Part shown: positions 48,268 through 64,000 of the stretch, piece after piece
Layout of the letters: the number at the start of each line of letters is the position of its first letter
Position numbering within the stretch: position 1 is the first letter of the stretch
NCBI RefSeq assembly: GCF_000247695.1
Contig: NW_004624795.1
Coordinates: 12,676,870 to 12,740,869, forward strand
Length of the DNA stretch: 64,000 nt
Direction: 5' to 3'
From: Heterocephalus glaber
Taxonomy: Eukaryota; Chordata; Mammalia; Rodentia; Bathyergidae
The notes under the pieces: model-generated
Database searches by the model: none
Seen by the model: the letters and a program-made list of their open reading frames with translations, nothing else
Told to the model about the DNA's origin: nothing
Translations under genes and position numbers: made by a program

Positions 48268-48405
48268 TACTTTTTAGTTTTTAAAAACTGTATTAGTACG
48301 TGTTTGCGGTACATCATGAATACATTCATTGGAGGTAGTCAGTACGTGTACATAACACCTCTTATTTCTTTTTACATCCCCTTCTCCCTTCTCCCCCACC
48401 CCATC
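48268..48405 (-). mobile_element. Short L1 3' tail, antisense
   Basis: About 138 bp flanked by CTGAATGTTTTTA on both sides (48256-48268 and about 48406-48418). The minus-strand reading (GGAGAAGGGGATGTAAAAAG ... A-rich end) resembles the G/A-rich part and terminus of the L1 at 39.1-39.4 kb. A very short 5'-truncated insertion. Confidence 0.65.
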
Positions 48406-48699
48406 TGAATGTTTTTAAGTGGCAAGCCACCCTTTACCTAGAAGCGGACACACCATCTGAAACGGGCACTGCAGACGCCATTTCCAAGGCCACAGTGGCA
48501 GGGAGGGTGCTTCTACCACAGCAGAGTGCACACAGCGCTGCGTCTGCCCTGCCAGCTCCTCCTGCCATAGCTCAGCGCTGAGCCCTTACCCTGGACTTCT
48601 ACCACACATTTAAATCACAGTCCAAAAGGGTTCTGGCTCATTTTGCTGACTCTCATCACTCTTGCCTTCCCAACTTGATTTGAAACTTTGGGGGGGAGG

Positions 48700-48840
48700 T
48701 GTGAAACAGGGTCTCACTATGTAGTTCGGGCTGGCCTTGAACTCACTGTGTAGCCCAGGCTGGCCTCGAACTTGTGGTGTCCTCCTGCCTCGGTCTCTCA
48801 AGTGCTGGGATTACAGGCCTGCACTACCACACCCAGCCAA
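48700..48840 (-). mobile_element. B1 SINE, antisense
   Basis: 'gaaacagggtctcactatgt', 'actcactgtgtagcccaggc', 'aagtgctgggattacaggcc'. Confidence 0.93.
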
Positions 48841-50591
48841 TTTTAAGCTTTTTAAAGAAAAGAATGAGGTCAGAGTTCCATTCTCCCCAAGAACACCAGA
48901 GGGGCCTGATGAAGTCGTTTCCCCAAACTGCAGGAAAGGTTCTGAATTCCCCACATAAACTTCACACCTTCCCCGTCTTCTGATCACTGAGGCTGTCCCT
49001 GGAGAAGGCACTGTGTGACAGCAGCTGCCTCCCCATGCTGAGAGGCTCTTCCTGTCCCTCCTCCTGAGTCCCATTCTCATACCCTGGTGGTGAGGAGAAC
49101 TGAGGTTATTATTACAACTGGAGATGGCTCCTCCTCAGTGTAGTGGCCCACTCAGTACAGTCAAACCTAGAAACAATCACTGTCACTCTGGCGTTGGGTG
49201 TATCACAAAGCACCCATAAAAAAGGATGAGGCATATTAACTGGAAAAACAAGGTACAGAACAGTATACAGGGTCCCCATACTCACACCCAAATATTTCTG
49301 GAAGGCCAAAGAATTGGGGACCATGGTAGCCCAGGGGTAAGGTGGATAGCGGGGGAACAGAGGTAGAAGGGCTTTCTACCTTTAAATTCTGAACCATGCA
49401 CGTATCTAAGTTGTTTTAAGTGTGCAAGGACTTTGTAAGTCTTATCATTGTGTCAAGGAAACTGCTTTTTATAACCTGAAACCCAAGAGAAAGATGAGTG
49501 GCACCTCCCCACCCACCCACCCATTGTTCCTCCTTCACTGGCTTGTAGGTCCTCTTCCCAAGGTCTGGCCAGGTACTTGTAGCCAACGGTCGCCTAATGG
49601 CATTTGTATTTCTGCTTTTTGAGACAGGGTCTTGGTCTGTAGTTCAGGCTGGCCTTGAATTCAGTGATCCTCCTGCCTCAGCTTCCTGACCACTGGGAAT
49701 GCAGGCGTGGGTCACCACGGCCAGCTGGTTTCCTACTAGTATCTTTGACAGAATGAAAGTGACTTCCTCATCTAAAAGCGAAGCATTCCCCAAACACAAG
49801 GAATTGTAAAGTGACAAACTGGGCAGAAGCAGAAGCAGAAGTGCAAGTGAAAGGGCCGAGAACTGCTTCTGCTTCGGGGACTCGCTGACCTTCAGTAACT
49901 GAGTACGCAGGCAGGGGGACAGGCTGTGAGATGTGGACCCTGCCTTTCGGCCCACCAGAAAGAACCTCTGGATAGAAAAGCTTCATGAGTTTTAAAATAA
50001 GGAATTTCTGAAGCAGCAGCTTATTACTATTACCTGAAAATTTTAACGTGGTCACAAGTACAATCTCAGCTACAGTCTGAGGAGTATTTCATTTACTTAC
50101 TACAACACAGGAAATGGGGAAACCAGGACAGCTAGTGAGGGCTGAGCACAGCCAGGGAGTCCAGATGCTCATGGAGAGTGTCGTCTGAATCAACTGCCCC
50201 AACCACCCACGGATCCAGGGACCTAGAGGGACACCATCTGCATGTGTAATCACATATTCATATATTCATTCACTCATTCACTCATTCATTCAACAACATC
50301 TACTGAGCAGCCCACTCCGCACACAGCCGTCTCCAATGCACTCAATCCATGACACTAAAGTGTGAGCCTCCATCCATCATCAACAGTCCGTCCTCACTGC
50401 AAAGCACAGGTTGGCTTGGCCTCTCAGGGTGACGTTAGTAACTGTACACAGCTGGCTTGGGACCATGTGCGCGAGGAAGAGTCTGGTGGCCCCAGACAAG
50501 ATTCATAGCAGGGGACAAACGCAACTCACCACAAGCCAGCACCCTACTCAGAGAAAGTCCCATTCAAACAGTCCTGCTAAGGGTTTCTTCG
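48841..50591. other. Intergenic sequence 3' of MRPS23
   Basis: Apart from the B1 at 49.6 kb and an (ATTC)n-like tract at about 50255-50292 nothing is recognised. Confidence 0.45.
49615..49730 (-). mobile_element. B1 SINE, antisense
   Basis: 'ttttgagacagggtcttggt', 'gtagttcaggctggccttga', 'cctcctgcctcagcttcctg', ending near CACCACGGCCAGC. Confidence 0.9.
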
Positions 50592-50652
50592 TGTTATTTA
50601 TAATTTCAGTGCTCACCTTGGCAGCACATATACATGTTATTTACAATTTCAG
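50592..50652 (+). pseudogene. RNU6: U6 snRNA 5' fragment with target duplications
   Basis: 50609-50633 matches the first 25 nt of U6 (GTGCTCACCTTGGCAGCAC then ATATAC; U6 has CGCTTCGG at the loop) with three mismatches. It is flanked by TGTTATTTATAATTTCAG (50592-50609) and TGTTATTTACAATTTCAG (50635-50652), an 18-bp direct repeat with one mismatch. There is no A-tail. This is a retroposed, 3'-truncated U6 copy, too short to be transcribed into a working snRNA. It lies just beyond the MRPS23 poly(A) signal. Confidence 0.8.
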
Positions 50653-50667
50653 AGTAAATTTACTTTA

Positions 50668-50892
50668 TCAGCAGTACGGAATTCTTTATTTAGAGATGTC
50701 CTAAAATAAAAGTTCATAAACCGCTTTTTACAAACCACGATAGAGGGCTTATGACAACCCAGAAGTGGGAGCTAAGAGAAGGCAAACACAGCACCTTGGA
50801 GATCAGGGAACATTTACATAGCCCAACTGTTAGAAACAGCTCCCTCCTCCAGCGCGCAGCGTGGCTGTCCGCGTACACAGTACACAAGTCCT
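50668..50892 (-). other. MRPS23: MRPS23 3' UTR and poly(A) signal
   Basis: The stop codon at 50893-50895 is followed on the minus strand by about 200 bp of UTR. AATAAA reads at 50690-50685, so cleavage is expected around 50665-50675. The exact end is inferred. Confidence 0.7.
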
Positions 50893-56548
<5,656 letters not shown>

Positions 56549-57286
56549 GGCCACGCGCGGGACAGAAGACGACACGCCGCAACCGGAACCGGAAGCAGGT
56601 GAAGGCAGCGTAAGTTGCCCGCCGAGCCCAGGATCGCGCTCTTAAACCACAGCCCCATCCGGAGGACGGGGCCAGGCAGAAGCAAAAGATGGGCAGAACA
56701 GACGCGCTCCGTGGCTTCTTGCCAGATTCAGGCAGGAACATTCGATAGCCGAGTCAAAAGGGAGGGAAGGCGCCAAAACCAAGCAGAAGTAGTAAGTGAC
56801 CTATCTAGGGGAAGGATTGAGTATGGTGCTTGCTTTACTCTTTGTGAAGCCAGCTCCTTCCAGAAAGTCGAGCCCCGCGGAGATAATACTGTGGGGAAGA
56901 TGGGGTGGTGGTAAGGCGGGGCTTACTGATGGGATAATAGAGCCAGAGATTTGAAGTCACTAGTTCTGGGGCTGGACTCAGCCTAATCTTGGTCAGTCAC
57001 AGGCTACGCAGAAGGAAACCGAGGCCCACGGAAGGGCACTTTCCCAAATTACACTGGACTCCAGGCAGTATAGCGCTCGCCACCTGAGCCCTTGGTCCCA
57101 GGAGTGCCACCGGCATCCACTATCACAGAGATGCTGCCTGCCCCTGGGTTTCCTCCGCTGAAGGAGCCTCTGGCTCGCTGCTCCTCGGACCTTGAACAGT
57201 GAAAGTGTCCGGAACACGCAGATTCCGAAGAGAGTACTCCAAAATCCGGAGAAAGTCACGCTCGCTGTTAAACTGCTAAAAACAAG

Positions 57287-57345
57287 GGGCTGGGGTGTAG
57301 CTCAGCATTCATACTGCAGGGGAAGTGCTCCATAGAAACTAAAGC
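57287..57345 (+). mobile_element. ID SINE fragment
   Basis: 'ggggctggggtgtagctcag' then a truncated second half. Confidence 0.65.
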
Positions 57346-57610
57346 ATAATGTGATCAGAATACTTGTGCAGAAACGGTCATTGCAACATTATTTGTAATA
57401 GGAGAAAATCCACCGGGAAGTGACTGGAAAATATGACATATATTCCAGGGAATCCTGTGCAGCTATTAAAATGAAGAAGCCAGACCCATATCTATTTGCC
57501 TAAATTAATATCTGTAGCTTATGGCTAAATGAAAAGGGAAGTTCCAGAAACGCCTTTAGTGGGATCCTAACCTGTCAGAGGAAAAATAAAAACAAATTTC
57601 CATCTTGGTG
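57346..57610 (+). repeat. Ancient L1M fragment
   Basis: 'cattgcaacattatttgtaa' and 'tgtgcagctattaaaatgaa' are L1M ORF2-end phrases. Confidence 0.7.
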
Positions 57611-57756
57611 CCTGTGTTTGAGGATAGAAACTGTGCGGAAGAACATGCCAGCCTGTGAATATGGCGGGGGGGGGGGGTTACAAAGGGAGAATGGAGAATT
57701 CTTTTCTCCCTTTATGTGTGTCTTGGAGTTTAACTTGTAAAAAATTTGTATTCTCC

Positions 57757-57890
57757 TGGGCGTGGTGCCACAAGCCTGTAATTCCAGAACCCACGGATCG
57801 CAGGAGGATTGCTGAGCCCATCTGGCCTACTTATTGAATTCAAGATCAGTGTGAACTACATAGCCAGACCCTGTCTCAAAAAAATTTTTG
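57757..57890 (+). mobile_element. B1 SINE
   Basis: 'cctgggcgtggtgccacaag', 'gaactacatagccagaccct', A-rich tail. Confidence 0.85.
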
Positions 57891-57924
57891 TTTGCTGTAT
57901 TCATATTTGAGCCCCCCCCCCCAA

Positions 57925-58142
57925 AAAAAACCCCTTCGGTACTGGGGAATGAACCCAGGGACTGCCCTGTGCCAGGCGAACACTTTACCTCCAGGCCACA
58001 TCCCCAGCCCCTCCACCCCTTTGTTTGTTTGGAAACTCGGTCTCCATAAATTGCCCATATTGAAGGGGAACTTGAGATCCTACAGCCTCAACCTTCGGAG
58101 TAACTGGGATTACTAGATAGGTGTACCACCCACACTGGCTCC
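57925..58142 (-). mobile_element. B1-dID SINE, antisense
   Basis: ID arm ('ggtactggggaatgaaccca', 'ccacatccccagcccc') then B1 arm ('cctcaaccttcggagtaact', 'gtgtaccacccacactggct'). Confidence 0.82.
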
Positions 58143-58319
58143 TTTCTGAATTTTTTAATCCAGTGAATGTTTTAAATCACACACACGGGGTCCCTTGGGA
58201 GCCCGTTCTCTTTGTCAGCAGGAAAAAGCCTGAAGTCATGAAGTCTTCCCACTCCAAGGGAGGCTCCTGAGGGGAAGCAGGACTGTTTGATGAGCAGTTA
58301 CTACTTGTTTGTGTTATCT

Positions 58320-58455
58320 CTCCGAATCCACAGCCTACTCACTAGCTATTATCATGCTCATTACAGATAAGAAAGCAAGGCCTCAGGGGGTTAAGTAACT
58401 TGTCTGATCGGCAACTGATTCAGCCAAATTCTAGCTCAGCCTGGCCCCTTTTTAG
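58320..58455 (+). repeat. MIR SINE
   Basis: 'attatcatgctcattacaga', 'gttaagtaacttgtctgatc', then 'attctagctcagcctggccc'. Confidence 0.7.
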
Positions 58456-59389
58456 GACCCTAAGATGCTACCTAGTCTTGCTGAACATTAGAGAGTGGAC
58501 ACTGAGAGGACCCAGCAAAAGGGGCCTGTGAAACAGAGGATGCAGTGAACTGAGACGTGCTGAACTGAGAGGTAGGCTTCACAGCTGCCTCCCGACCCTC
58601 TGGAACAGAGGAGGGAGCATTCTGCTCTGACTCTTACTCCCTGGTGCTGGGGAGGTTGAAAAGACCTGGGAAATCGCAAACATGCTCCTAGCTAAATATA
58701 GCCTCCCCAGGCCTCCTATCAGCTTTCCAATTCTGTCTCAACCAGGGCTATCTGCCAGCACAGACCACAGACACACTTCCCTTCTTCCGCCAGGGCCTGG
58801 CCCCCAAAGCGAGCTTGGTCACTCTACTAAAGAATTAGAAGTGTTGATTCCAAGAGCTGTGAGGAGAACCCAAAGACCCAAAGCTTCACTGTGGAAGAAA
58901 TTGCAAGGCAGGACTTTTCTCTCGAAATCACCTTCCTCTTTTGAGTCTTAGAAGTTTCCCTTTCTAGAATCATAGCTAATGCTTCTGCGACTGAGAGAGC
59001 AGAATGCCGGTGGGCAGAGCAGGGGGACTTTGGGGTTGCAGAAGCATGGTTGACTGGGAGCCCTCTGAGCCTACAACCAAGTTGTTGGGTAGCTGAGGAC
59101 ACAGGGAATGGACATTTAGGCTTTCCGTCGTTTTTGGTAGGGACCACCTACTCAAGGCTGAAAGGGCCTGGGCACTTAGTAAGCGCTGGTGAATGACAGT
59201 TCCAGTGGCTCTTTCAGGATCACCATGGCTGCTATGTCATAATCCACCAACTGCCACCAGGGTGTGCCGCATTTTGATGCTGTCCCACAGATGGCTCCAT
59301 TCTTGCCATAAGCATTCAAGCACCTGTCTGACCCTCCTGAGTCCTGAGACATCAGTGCCATATTTGTGAGTGATATGCCGAATTGCTTG
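58456..59389. other. Intergenic, nothing recognised
   Basis: No exon of the expected neighbour (CUEDC1 in human) and no familiar repeat was seen. It could hold part of a 3' UTR, which I cannot recognise from sequence alone. Confidence 0.4.
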
Positions 59390-59685
59390 ATTGTACTGGG
59401 GCTGCTAGGGCAGCTGTAACAAAGATCAGGTGCCTAAAATAACAGAAAGTTCTTTTCTCACAATTCCAGAGCCTGGAAGTCTGAGATCAAGGTGTCTGTG
59501 AGGTTGGTTTCTCCCGAGGCCTCCGTCTTTGCCTTGTAGAGGGCTATTTTCTCTGTGTCTTTGCCTGAACTTTCCTCTGTGAGTGAAGCTCTGTGTCCTA
59601 ATCCCCTCTCCTTATGTGGACACCAGGCATATCAGGTAGAGTCCACCCTTAAAGCCTCATTTCAAGTTTGGCCCGTAACACTGGT
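59390..59685 (-). mobile_element. MaLR/ERVL-type LTR fragment, antisense
   Basis: 'gctgctagggcagctgtaac', 'gcctggaagtctgagatcaa', 'ccttatgtggacaccaggca' and 'gagtccacccttaaagcctc' follow the order of an antisense MaLR-class LTR. Confidence 0.65.
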
Positions 59686-59939
59686 AGGTGCCCACGATCG
59701 CTCCACTGTACCCACAGATCCACGCCCCCACCTGCCATCCTCCACCCTGCTCTGTGCCACAGCAGGGTGACTTCTGGGGGCTGCATCTTCAGTCCCTTGC
59801 TCTCTGCTTCCAGCTGGATTCCATTTGGGCCTGCCAGTGGCAGGCATTGGCAAGGGACTGGGAGGAAGAGGAGAGTGGAGTCAGTCTTCATTCCCTGGCT
59901 CCCTCCACAAACGCTGGTCAGTCCATGCCAGGCAGCTGC

Positions 59940-60060
59940 CCCGCCAGGACTAGAGACTGAACCCAGGACCTTCACACTTAGCTACCTCTCCATCCCTTTT
60001 TAATTTTTTTTATTTTGAGACAGGGTCTTGCTAAATCACTAAGTAGTCCTTAGAATGCAA
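59940..60060 (-). mobile_element. B1-dID SINE, antisense, interrupted
   Basis: ID arm ('gactagagactgaacccagg') plus linker and the start of a B1 arm ('ttttgagacagggtcttgct'), then cut by the next B1. Confidence 0.75.
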
Positions 60061-60069
60061 GTCTTTGGG

Positions 60070-60225
60070 GTTGTTTGTTTTTTCTTGAGACAGGGTCTCG
60101 CTATGCAGTTCAGGCTGGCCTTGAACTCACTATGTAGCCCAGGCTGGCCTCAAACTGGAGGCAATCTTCCTGCCTCAGCCTCCCAGGTGCTGGGATTATA
60201 GGCGTGCACCACCCTGCCTAGCCTT
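60070..60225 (-). mobile_element. B1 SINE, antisense
   Basis: 'cttgagacagggtctcgcta', 'actcactatgtagcccaggc', 'gtgctgggattataggcgtg'. CTTAGAATGCAAGT and CTTAGAATGTAAGT flank it. Confidence 0.94.
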
Positions 60226-60484
60226 AGAATGTAAGTTCCCTATATCTGTCCACCTCTCTGTAACCAGGACGCAGTGAACTGAGGCTAGAGCGCTTTTAAG
60301 TAGTGCATGGAGTTTGTCGGACAGAAGAAAAGCACCCCCAATACTGGCACAGATTTGGGAGGTGAAAAATGCCCCCATACTGACAAAATCATGAATACGG
60401 CTGCTCACCTATGGCAGACAGCTAGGGTCAGGGATGAACTAACTCGTTACTTTGAAAGGGGGAAAGCAACAATATACAGCATAT

Positions 60485-60568
60485 GGGGCCGGGGATTTAG
60501 CTCAGTCGTTCCGGCGCCTGCCTCGCAAGCGAAAGGTCCTGAGTTTGATCCCCGGTACCAAAAAAAAC
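60485..60568 (+). mobile_element. ID-type SINE
   Basis: GCCGGGGATTTAGCTCAG, GAGTTTGATCCCCGGTACC, A-tail. Target duplication ATACAGCATATG. Confidence 0.94.
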
Positions 60569-60587
60569 AACACACATACAGCATATG

Positions 60588-60748
60588 AAGCCAGATATAG
60601 AGGCAAATGCCTGTAATCCCAGCACTCAGGAGGCTGAGGCAGGAGGATCACTGTGAATTTGAGGCTAGCCTGGGCTACACAGTGAGGTCCAGGCCAGCCT
60701 GAACTGCAAAGCAAGATCCTGTTTCAGGAAAAAAAAAAAAAAAAGTAT
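60588..60748 (+). mobile_element. B1 SINE
   Basis: 'gcctgtaatcccagcactca', 'caggccagcctgaactgcaa', A17 tail. It retains the internal duplication typical of B1 in this genome. Confidence 0.94.
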
Positions 60749-60869
60749 ATGTAATACACAGTGTATGAATTACAGGCCCACCGAGTCCCAGGACAAAGAT
60801 GAAAGGCAAAGAAGGGGACGCTGACGACCAAGGCCAAAGTGCCTTCCCTTAGCTAGGCTAAGAGAGATC

Positions 60870-61000
60870 TCCTGGGTGCTCCGGGAGGCTGAGCCAGGAG
60901 AATGGCAAGCTGGAGCCCAGGCTGCGTGATTCAGCAACTTAGCAAGACCCTGTTTCAAAATAAAAAGTGCTGGGGCTATAGTACCCCCAACACACACACA
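60870..61000 (+). mobile_element. B1-dID fragment
   Basis: 'ccgggaggctgagccaggag', 'acttagcaagaccctgtttc', linker, 'gtgctggggctatagtaccc'. Confidence 0.78.
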
Positions 61001-61504
61001 TTACCTTCCCCTTTCTCCTGGGTGAGCACTGTCCGGTCTCCTTGGGACACCTGCTCCTGCAGTCCCACGTACTAGCTGCATGGGTGAGTGCCAGGCCTGC
61101 TGTCTCTCACGACTCTTCTCTTGCAGCTCGGCGACTTGTCTGTCCCACTGAGCCCCTCTGAGGGCAGGACCCAGGGCTCTTACCTCTCCCTGCCCACTCC
61201 AGCCTGTTTGGCCACACGAGGGCTTGGGCTCCTAGTTTTCCAGTGAGCAGCATGGAAGACTAAAGCCAAGTGAGGATAAATGAAGATGCCGCGACCCCAG
61301 CCTCCCTCCTCAGCACAGCCGTCCTTCAAGGCCTCCCCGGAACACTGACCGGGAGAGAGCTACGCTACGGTGGCGTGGAAATATCCCCCACCAGCCACAC
61401 GCTGGGCAGCCTGGTCACTTCCACTTCCAGCTGGGCTCTGGACCTCTCTGGTGGACAGAGGTTTGGGTGGTTTGGGTTTTTGTTTTTTTGGTTTTTTGTC
61501 TTTT
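61001..61504. other. Intergenic, nothing recognised
   Basis: GC-moderate unique sequence with no known exon. Confidence 0.4.
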
Positions 61505-61738
61505 GCCGGTACTGAGACAGAACTCCTCATGGCCTTTGCACTAAGCTACATCTCCAGCCCTTTTTAAATGTTTTACTGGGTTTGGGGGGAGGGGGGGTTG
61601 TTTTGTTGTTGTTTTTGGAAACAAGGTCTCACTAAGTTGCTACGTTGTTGCCTGGGCTAGGCTCAAACTGGTGATTTTTCTGCCTCGGCCTCCCAGGGTG
61701 CTGGGATGACAGGCATGCACAGTCACACTTGGCTCAGA
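61505..61738 (-). mobile_element. B1-dID SINE, antisense, with G/T insertion
   Basis: ID arm ('cactaagctacatctccagc'), expanded G/T-rich linker (61580-61615), B1 arm ('ctgcctcggcctcccagggt'). Confidence 0.8.
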
Positions 61739-62014
61739 GATTTTTACAAATCCTCTGGGCCTCAGCTTTGTCGCCTGTGAAATGGAGACAGTCGGAGCTC
61801 CTAGGAGAAAGCCTTGGGGCAGTCAGTCCGTGGGTTGATACAGTGAAGTCCTCCAAACGGTGGCTGGTGTTTAGCAACCGTTGGACGAACACGAGTGATA
61901 GTAATGATGTCTGACTACTCGGCAGGAAAAAGCAACAGTGGCCTACGGTTAAATCCCATTCGTAAAACATTTTCACATGGCCGCCTGCTCTTTTCTTCAC
62001 CAAACAGGGGCCTT

Positions 62015-62050
62015 GCACGCACGCGCGCACGCACACACGCACGCAGGCAT
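62015..62050 (+). repeat. (CGCA)n/(CA)n alternating purine-pyrimidine tract
   Basis: CACGCACGCGCGCACGCACA followed by CACGCACGCAGG: strictly alternating, Z-DNA-prone. Confidence 0.85.
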
Positions 62051-62424
62051 GGAGAATCCAGCCCGGACAGAGGAGAGATCCGCACTTTCCGCTCACACCT
62101 GGCCTGGGAGAGCTGCGTCCCCTCCGGGCCATTCTACAGCCAAGGAAACAGGAGCCCGCTGGGCCTGGGGTGACCATGTGGCCTGTGATCATTACAGTTA
62201 AAGGTTGACTCGGGTCTCTGTGGTGTTCCATGGTCCACCAAGTATGAGACCTGTCCAAGGCCCTGGTCTTTCAGGGCTGCTGTGGGTGCTTCTCTTGCTG
62301 TGGAAGTCAGAGCAAGTTGGTCTTTAGGTGTGCACTTGAATCTCCTGGAGATCTTCAGAAATACAGGTTCTGACTCAGATCCTGGGTGAGGCCTGGAGCT
62401 TTGCATTTCTTTCATTTTGCAGCA

Positions 62425-62580
62425 TTGATGGAACCCAGGGACACTACCTTAAGCCACATTTCCAGCTCGCTCTTTCTTTCTTTTTCTGGAAAGAGTCTCA
62501 CTAAGTTGCCCAGACTGGCCTCAAACTCACTACCCTCCTGAGAAGCTGGAATTAGGGATACGCGGCTCCACACTCAACTG
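62425..62580 (-). mobile_element. B1-dID SINE, antisense (diverged)
   Basis: 'attgatggaacccagggaca', 'agccacatttccagctcg', 'ctaagttgcccagactggcc'. Confidence 0.75.
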
Positions 62581-62594
62581 AAAAGCTGCTCCCC

Positions 62595-62778
62595 ACCCCC
62601 CAGTACTGGGTATTGAATCATGGCCTTTGTACTGAGCCACATCCCTGGTCTTTTTTAAAATTTTTAATATTGAGACAGGGCCTCACCAAGTCCCTAAGTT
62701 TCCCACGGTAGGCTTGAACTTGTGTTCCTCCTACCTCAGCCTCCCTGAGTGCTAGAAATGCAGGGGTGTGCCGGGTCC
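62595..62778 (-). mobile_element. B1-dID SINE, antisense
   Basis: 'cagtactgggtattgaatca', 'gagccacatccctggtc', 'ctcctacctcagcctccctg'. Second unit in tandem with the previous one. Confidence 0.8.
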
Positions 62779-63043
62779 CTCTGAAAGTCCGCAATTCCAA
62801 CAAGCTTCTGGCTTGATATTGGGGCTTGCTAGTCTACAGCAGAACAATCAACTTTCCCAGGTTTGTGTCAAAAGTTGTAATGGACCACTCAGCTTTAGCA
62901 CTGAAAGTGCTACAACCTGACCACACTTAAATAGCGAGGTCATAGCAAGGTGGCTTGTGCTGAGTTTCTATGGAGCTTCAGAGCTTCGTACTCCAGAGTC
63001 CCTGGAAGAATCCTCTCACCTCATAAAGAAGAGTAACAGTTAG

Positions 63044-63122
63044 GGCTTTGGGTGTAGCTCAGTGGCTGAGTGCTTGCCGACTATGCCTGAGGCCCTGAGT
63101 TTGATCCCCAGCATTGCTAAAA
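63044..63122 (+). mobile_element. ID SINE (classic type)
   Basis: 'gggtgtagctcagtggctga', 'gtgcttgccgactatgcctg', 'gagtttgatccccagcattg'. Followed by a tandem repeat of AATAAATAAGATTCTTT (63127-63170). Confidence 0.87.
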
Positions 63123-63445
63123 GAAATAATAAATAAGATTCTTTTTTTTTAATAAATAAGATTCTTTAAAAAAGGAATAGTGACACTTTATAAATGACCC
63201 CTGACTCCAGGCCTCAGCCTTCCAGGCAGAGTAAATGCTAGTTTTGTGGGGACTGAAACTTAAATCCTTAGTGGCCCTTTTAAGCTAAAACCAAAACAAA
63301 ACCCCCCAAAGGCTTTGTTTTTCAAATCTTGCAAAACAAGATCCTGTGAACAAATTCCCTTCAGTCTGTTTAGCCTCAGGGCTGCTCACATCTGGGAAAA
63401 TGATGTTTCCTCTTTTGGCGGCCAGTGACTGCCACTTCTGCAGGA

Positions 63446-63464
63446 TGACCACCAGGGGGCAGTA
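63446..63464 (+). promoter_or_regulatory. Strong candidate CTCF site
   Basis: TGACCACCAGGGGGCAGTAG is close to the ideal CTCF core on the plus strand. It lies in a repeat-free, apparently well-preserved stretch (63380-63710). Confidence 0.65.
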
Positions 63465-63924
63465 GATTTACACAGCGCCTTTCAATTCTGCTAGCTACAG
63501 AAATTTCCAACTCTTGCCCCGAGCTGGCCCAGCCCGCTGATCCAACAAATTAATCTGTGCCGTGATAACGGGCATAAGGAGTTCATGTGCTTCTCTCTCA
63601 ATAGCATATTTTCCATTTGATGAAAATACTAAGAGATTGTTTTAAAACCAGATAAAGAATGTTAATGGGGTAGTTCAGGCATACTGCTGGGTCACAGATC
63701 ACTGTGGAGTTTCTGAGCAGGAGGACCCTTTCTCTATTCTGGGAATAGCATCCATGCAGGGGTCCTGGGTCTTATCACTGTCTCCTGCCAGCCCCCAACA
63801 TACTGCCCCAGCATTAGGCATCAGGTCTGACATTCAGCTGCCTGGGTTCAAATCCAGGTACTACCATGTATTACTGAATAAGGAACCGAACATCCCCATG
63901 CCTCAGTTTCCTTTTTTGTTTTTG

Positions 63925-64000
63925 TTTGTTTGTTTCTTGCTTTTTGAGACAAAGTCTTGCTATGTAGTTCAGGCTGATCTTGAACTCACTATGTAGCCCA
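63925..64000 (-). mobile_element. B1 SINE, antisense, cut by window end
   Basis: 'ttttgagacaaagtcttgct', 'gtagttcaggctgatcttga', then 'ctatgtagccca' at the edge. Confidence 0.9.

Noticed and set aside
50255..50292. Short repeated ATTC units as a CRISPR-like array
   Set aside because: Simple tetranucleotide microsatellite in a mammalian genome, without spacers.
57000..64000. CUEDC1 exons expected from human gene order
   Set aside because: None could be recognised; the gene's 3' end may lie beyond the window or be only UTR.

Overview
This is mammalian genomic DNA, almost certainly from a rodent. The reasons are the large number of B1 (7SL-derived) SINEs, tRNA-derived ID-type SINEs and dimeric B1-ID (B1-dID) elements, a fairly young L1, MaLR-type LTRs, old MIR/L2/L1M remnants, and a spliced vertebrate gene. 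The dominant ID subfamily (box A TAGCTCAGTGG, box B GTTCGATCCC, ending GGTACC plus A-tail) is unlike the mouse/rat type and suggests a hystricomorph such as a mole-rat or guinea-pig relative. The order is well supported; the family is only a guess.

One functional protein-coding gene is recognised. MRPS23 (small-subunit mitochondrial ribosomal protein mS23) lies on the minus strand with five coding exons between 56548 (ATG) and 50893 (stop). Together they give an open frame of 183 codons with consistent splice phases. It has a CpG-rich promoter with tandem ETS-type sites and a poly(A) signal near 50685. In human, MRPS23 lies between the MSI2/CCDC182 side and CUEDC1, so 1-50 kb is probably the gene-poor interval toward MSI2/CCDC182 and 57-64 kb the interval toward CUEDC1. 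No exon of those genes was recognised.

Region by region: 1-16.6 kb is non-coding with SINEs, a MIR, MaLR LTRs (one nested pair, one solo LTR with a 5-bp target duplication) and L1M pieces. At 16.6-18.65 kb is the most unusual structure: a minus-strand composite retrocopy in which a 5'-truncated PCNA cDNA with poly(A) tail is joined directly to a full-length VKORC1 cDNA with poly(A) tail. The whole is flanked by a direct repeat of about 298 bp. This looks like one LINE-mediated insertion with RNA template switching and an exceptionally long target-site duplication. 18.7-37.2 kb is non-coding, with a CpG-rich block at 23 kb, repeat-poor AT-rich segments and an assembly gap (30100-30840). 37.2-39.5 kb is a 5'-truncated L1 carrying two ID insertions. 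39.7-50.6 kb contains repeat-poor segments, a CpG-rich block with a strong CTCF-like motif at 47 kb, and a tiny U6 snRNA fragment with clear target duplications just downstream of MRPS23. 50.7-56.6 kb is MRPS23, with SINEs and a 100-N gap in intron 2. 56.7-64 kb is repeat-rich intergenic DNA with a CTCF-like motif at 63.45 kb.

All repeat names are by eye from familiar consensus features. Boundaries are approximate unless a target duplication is given. Conservation statements about non-coding segments are inferred from composition and absence of repeats, not from alignment.
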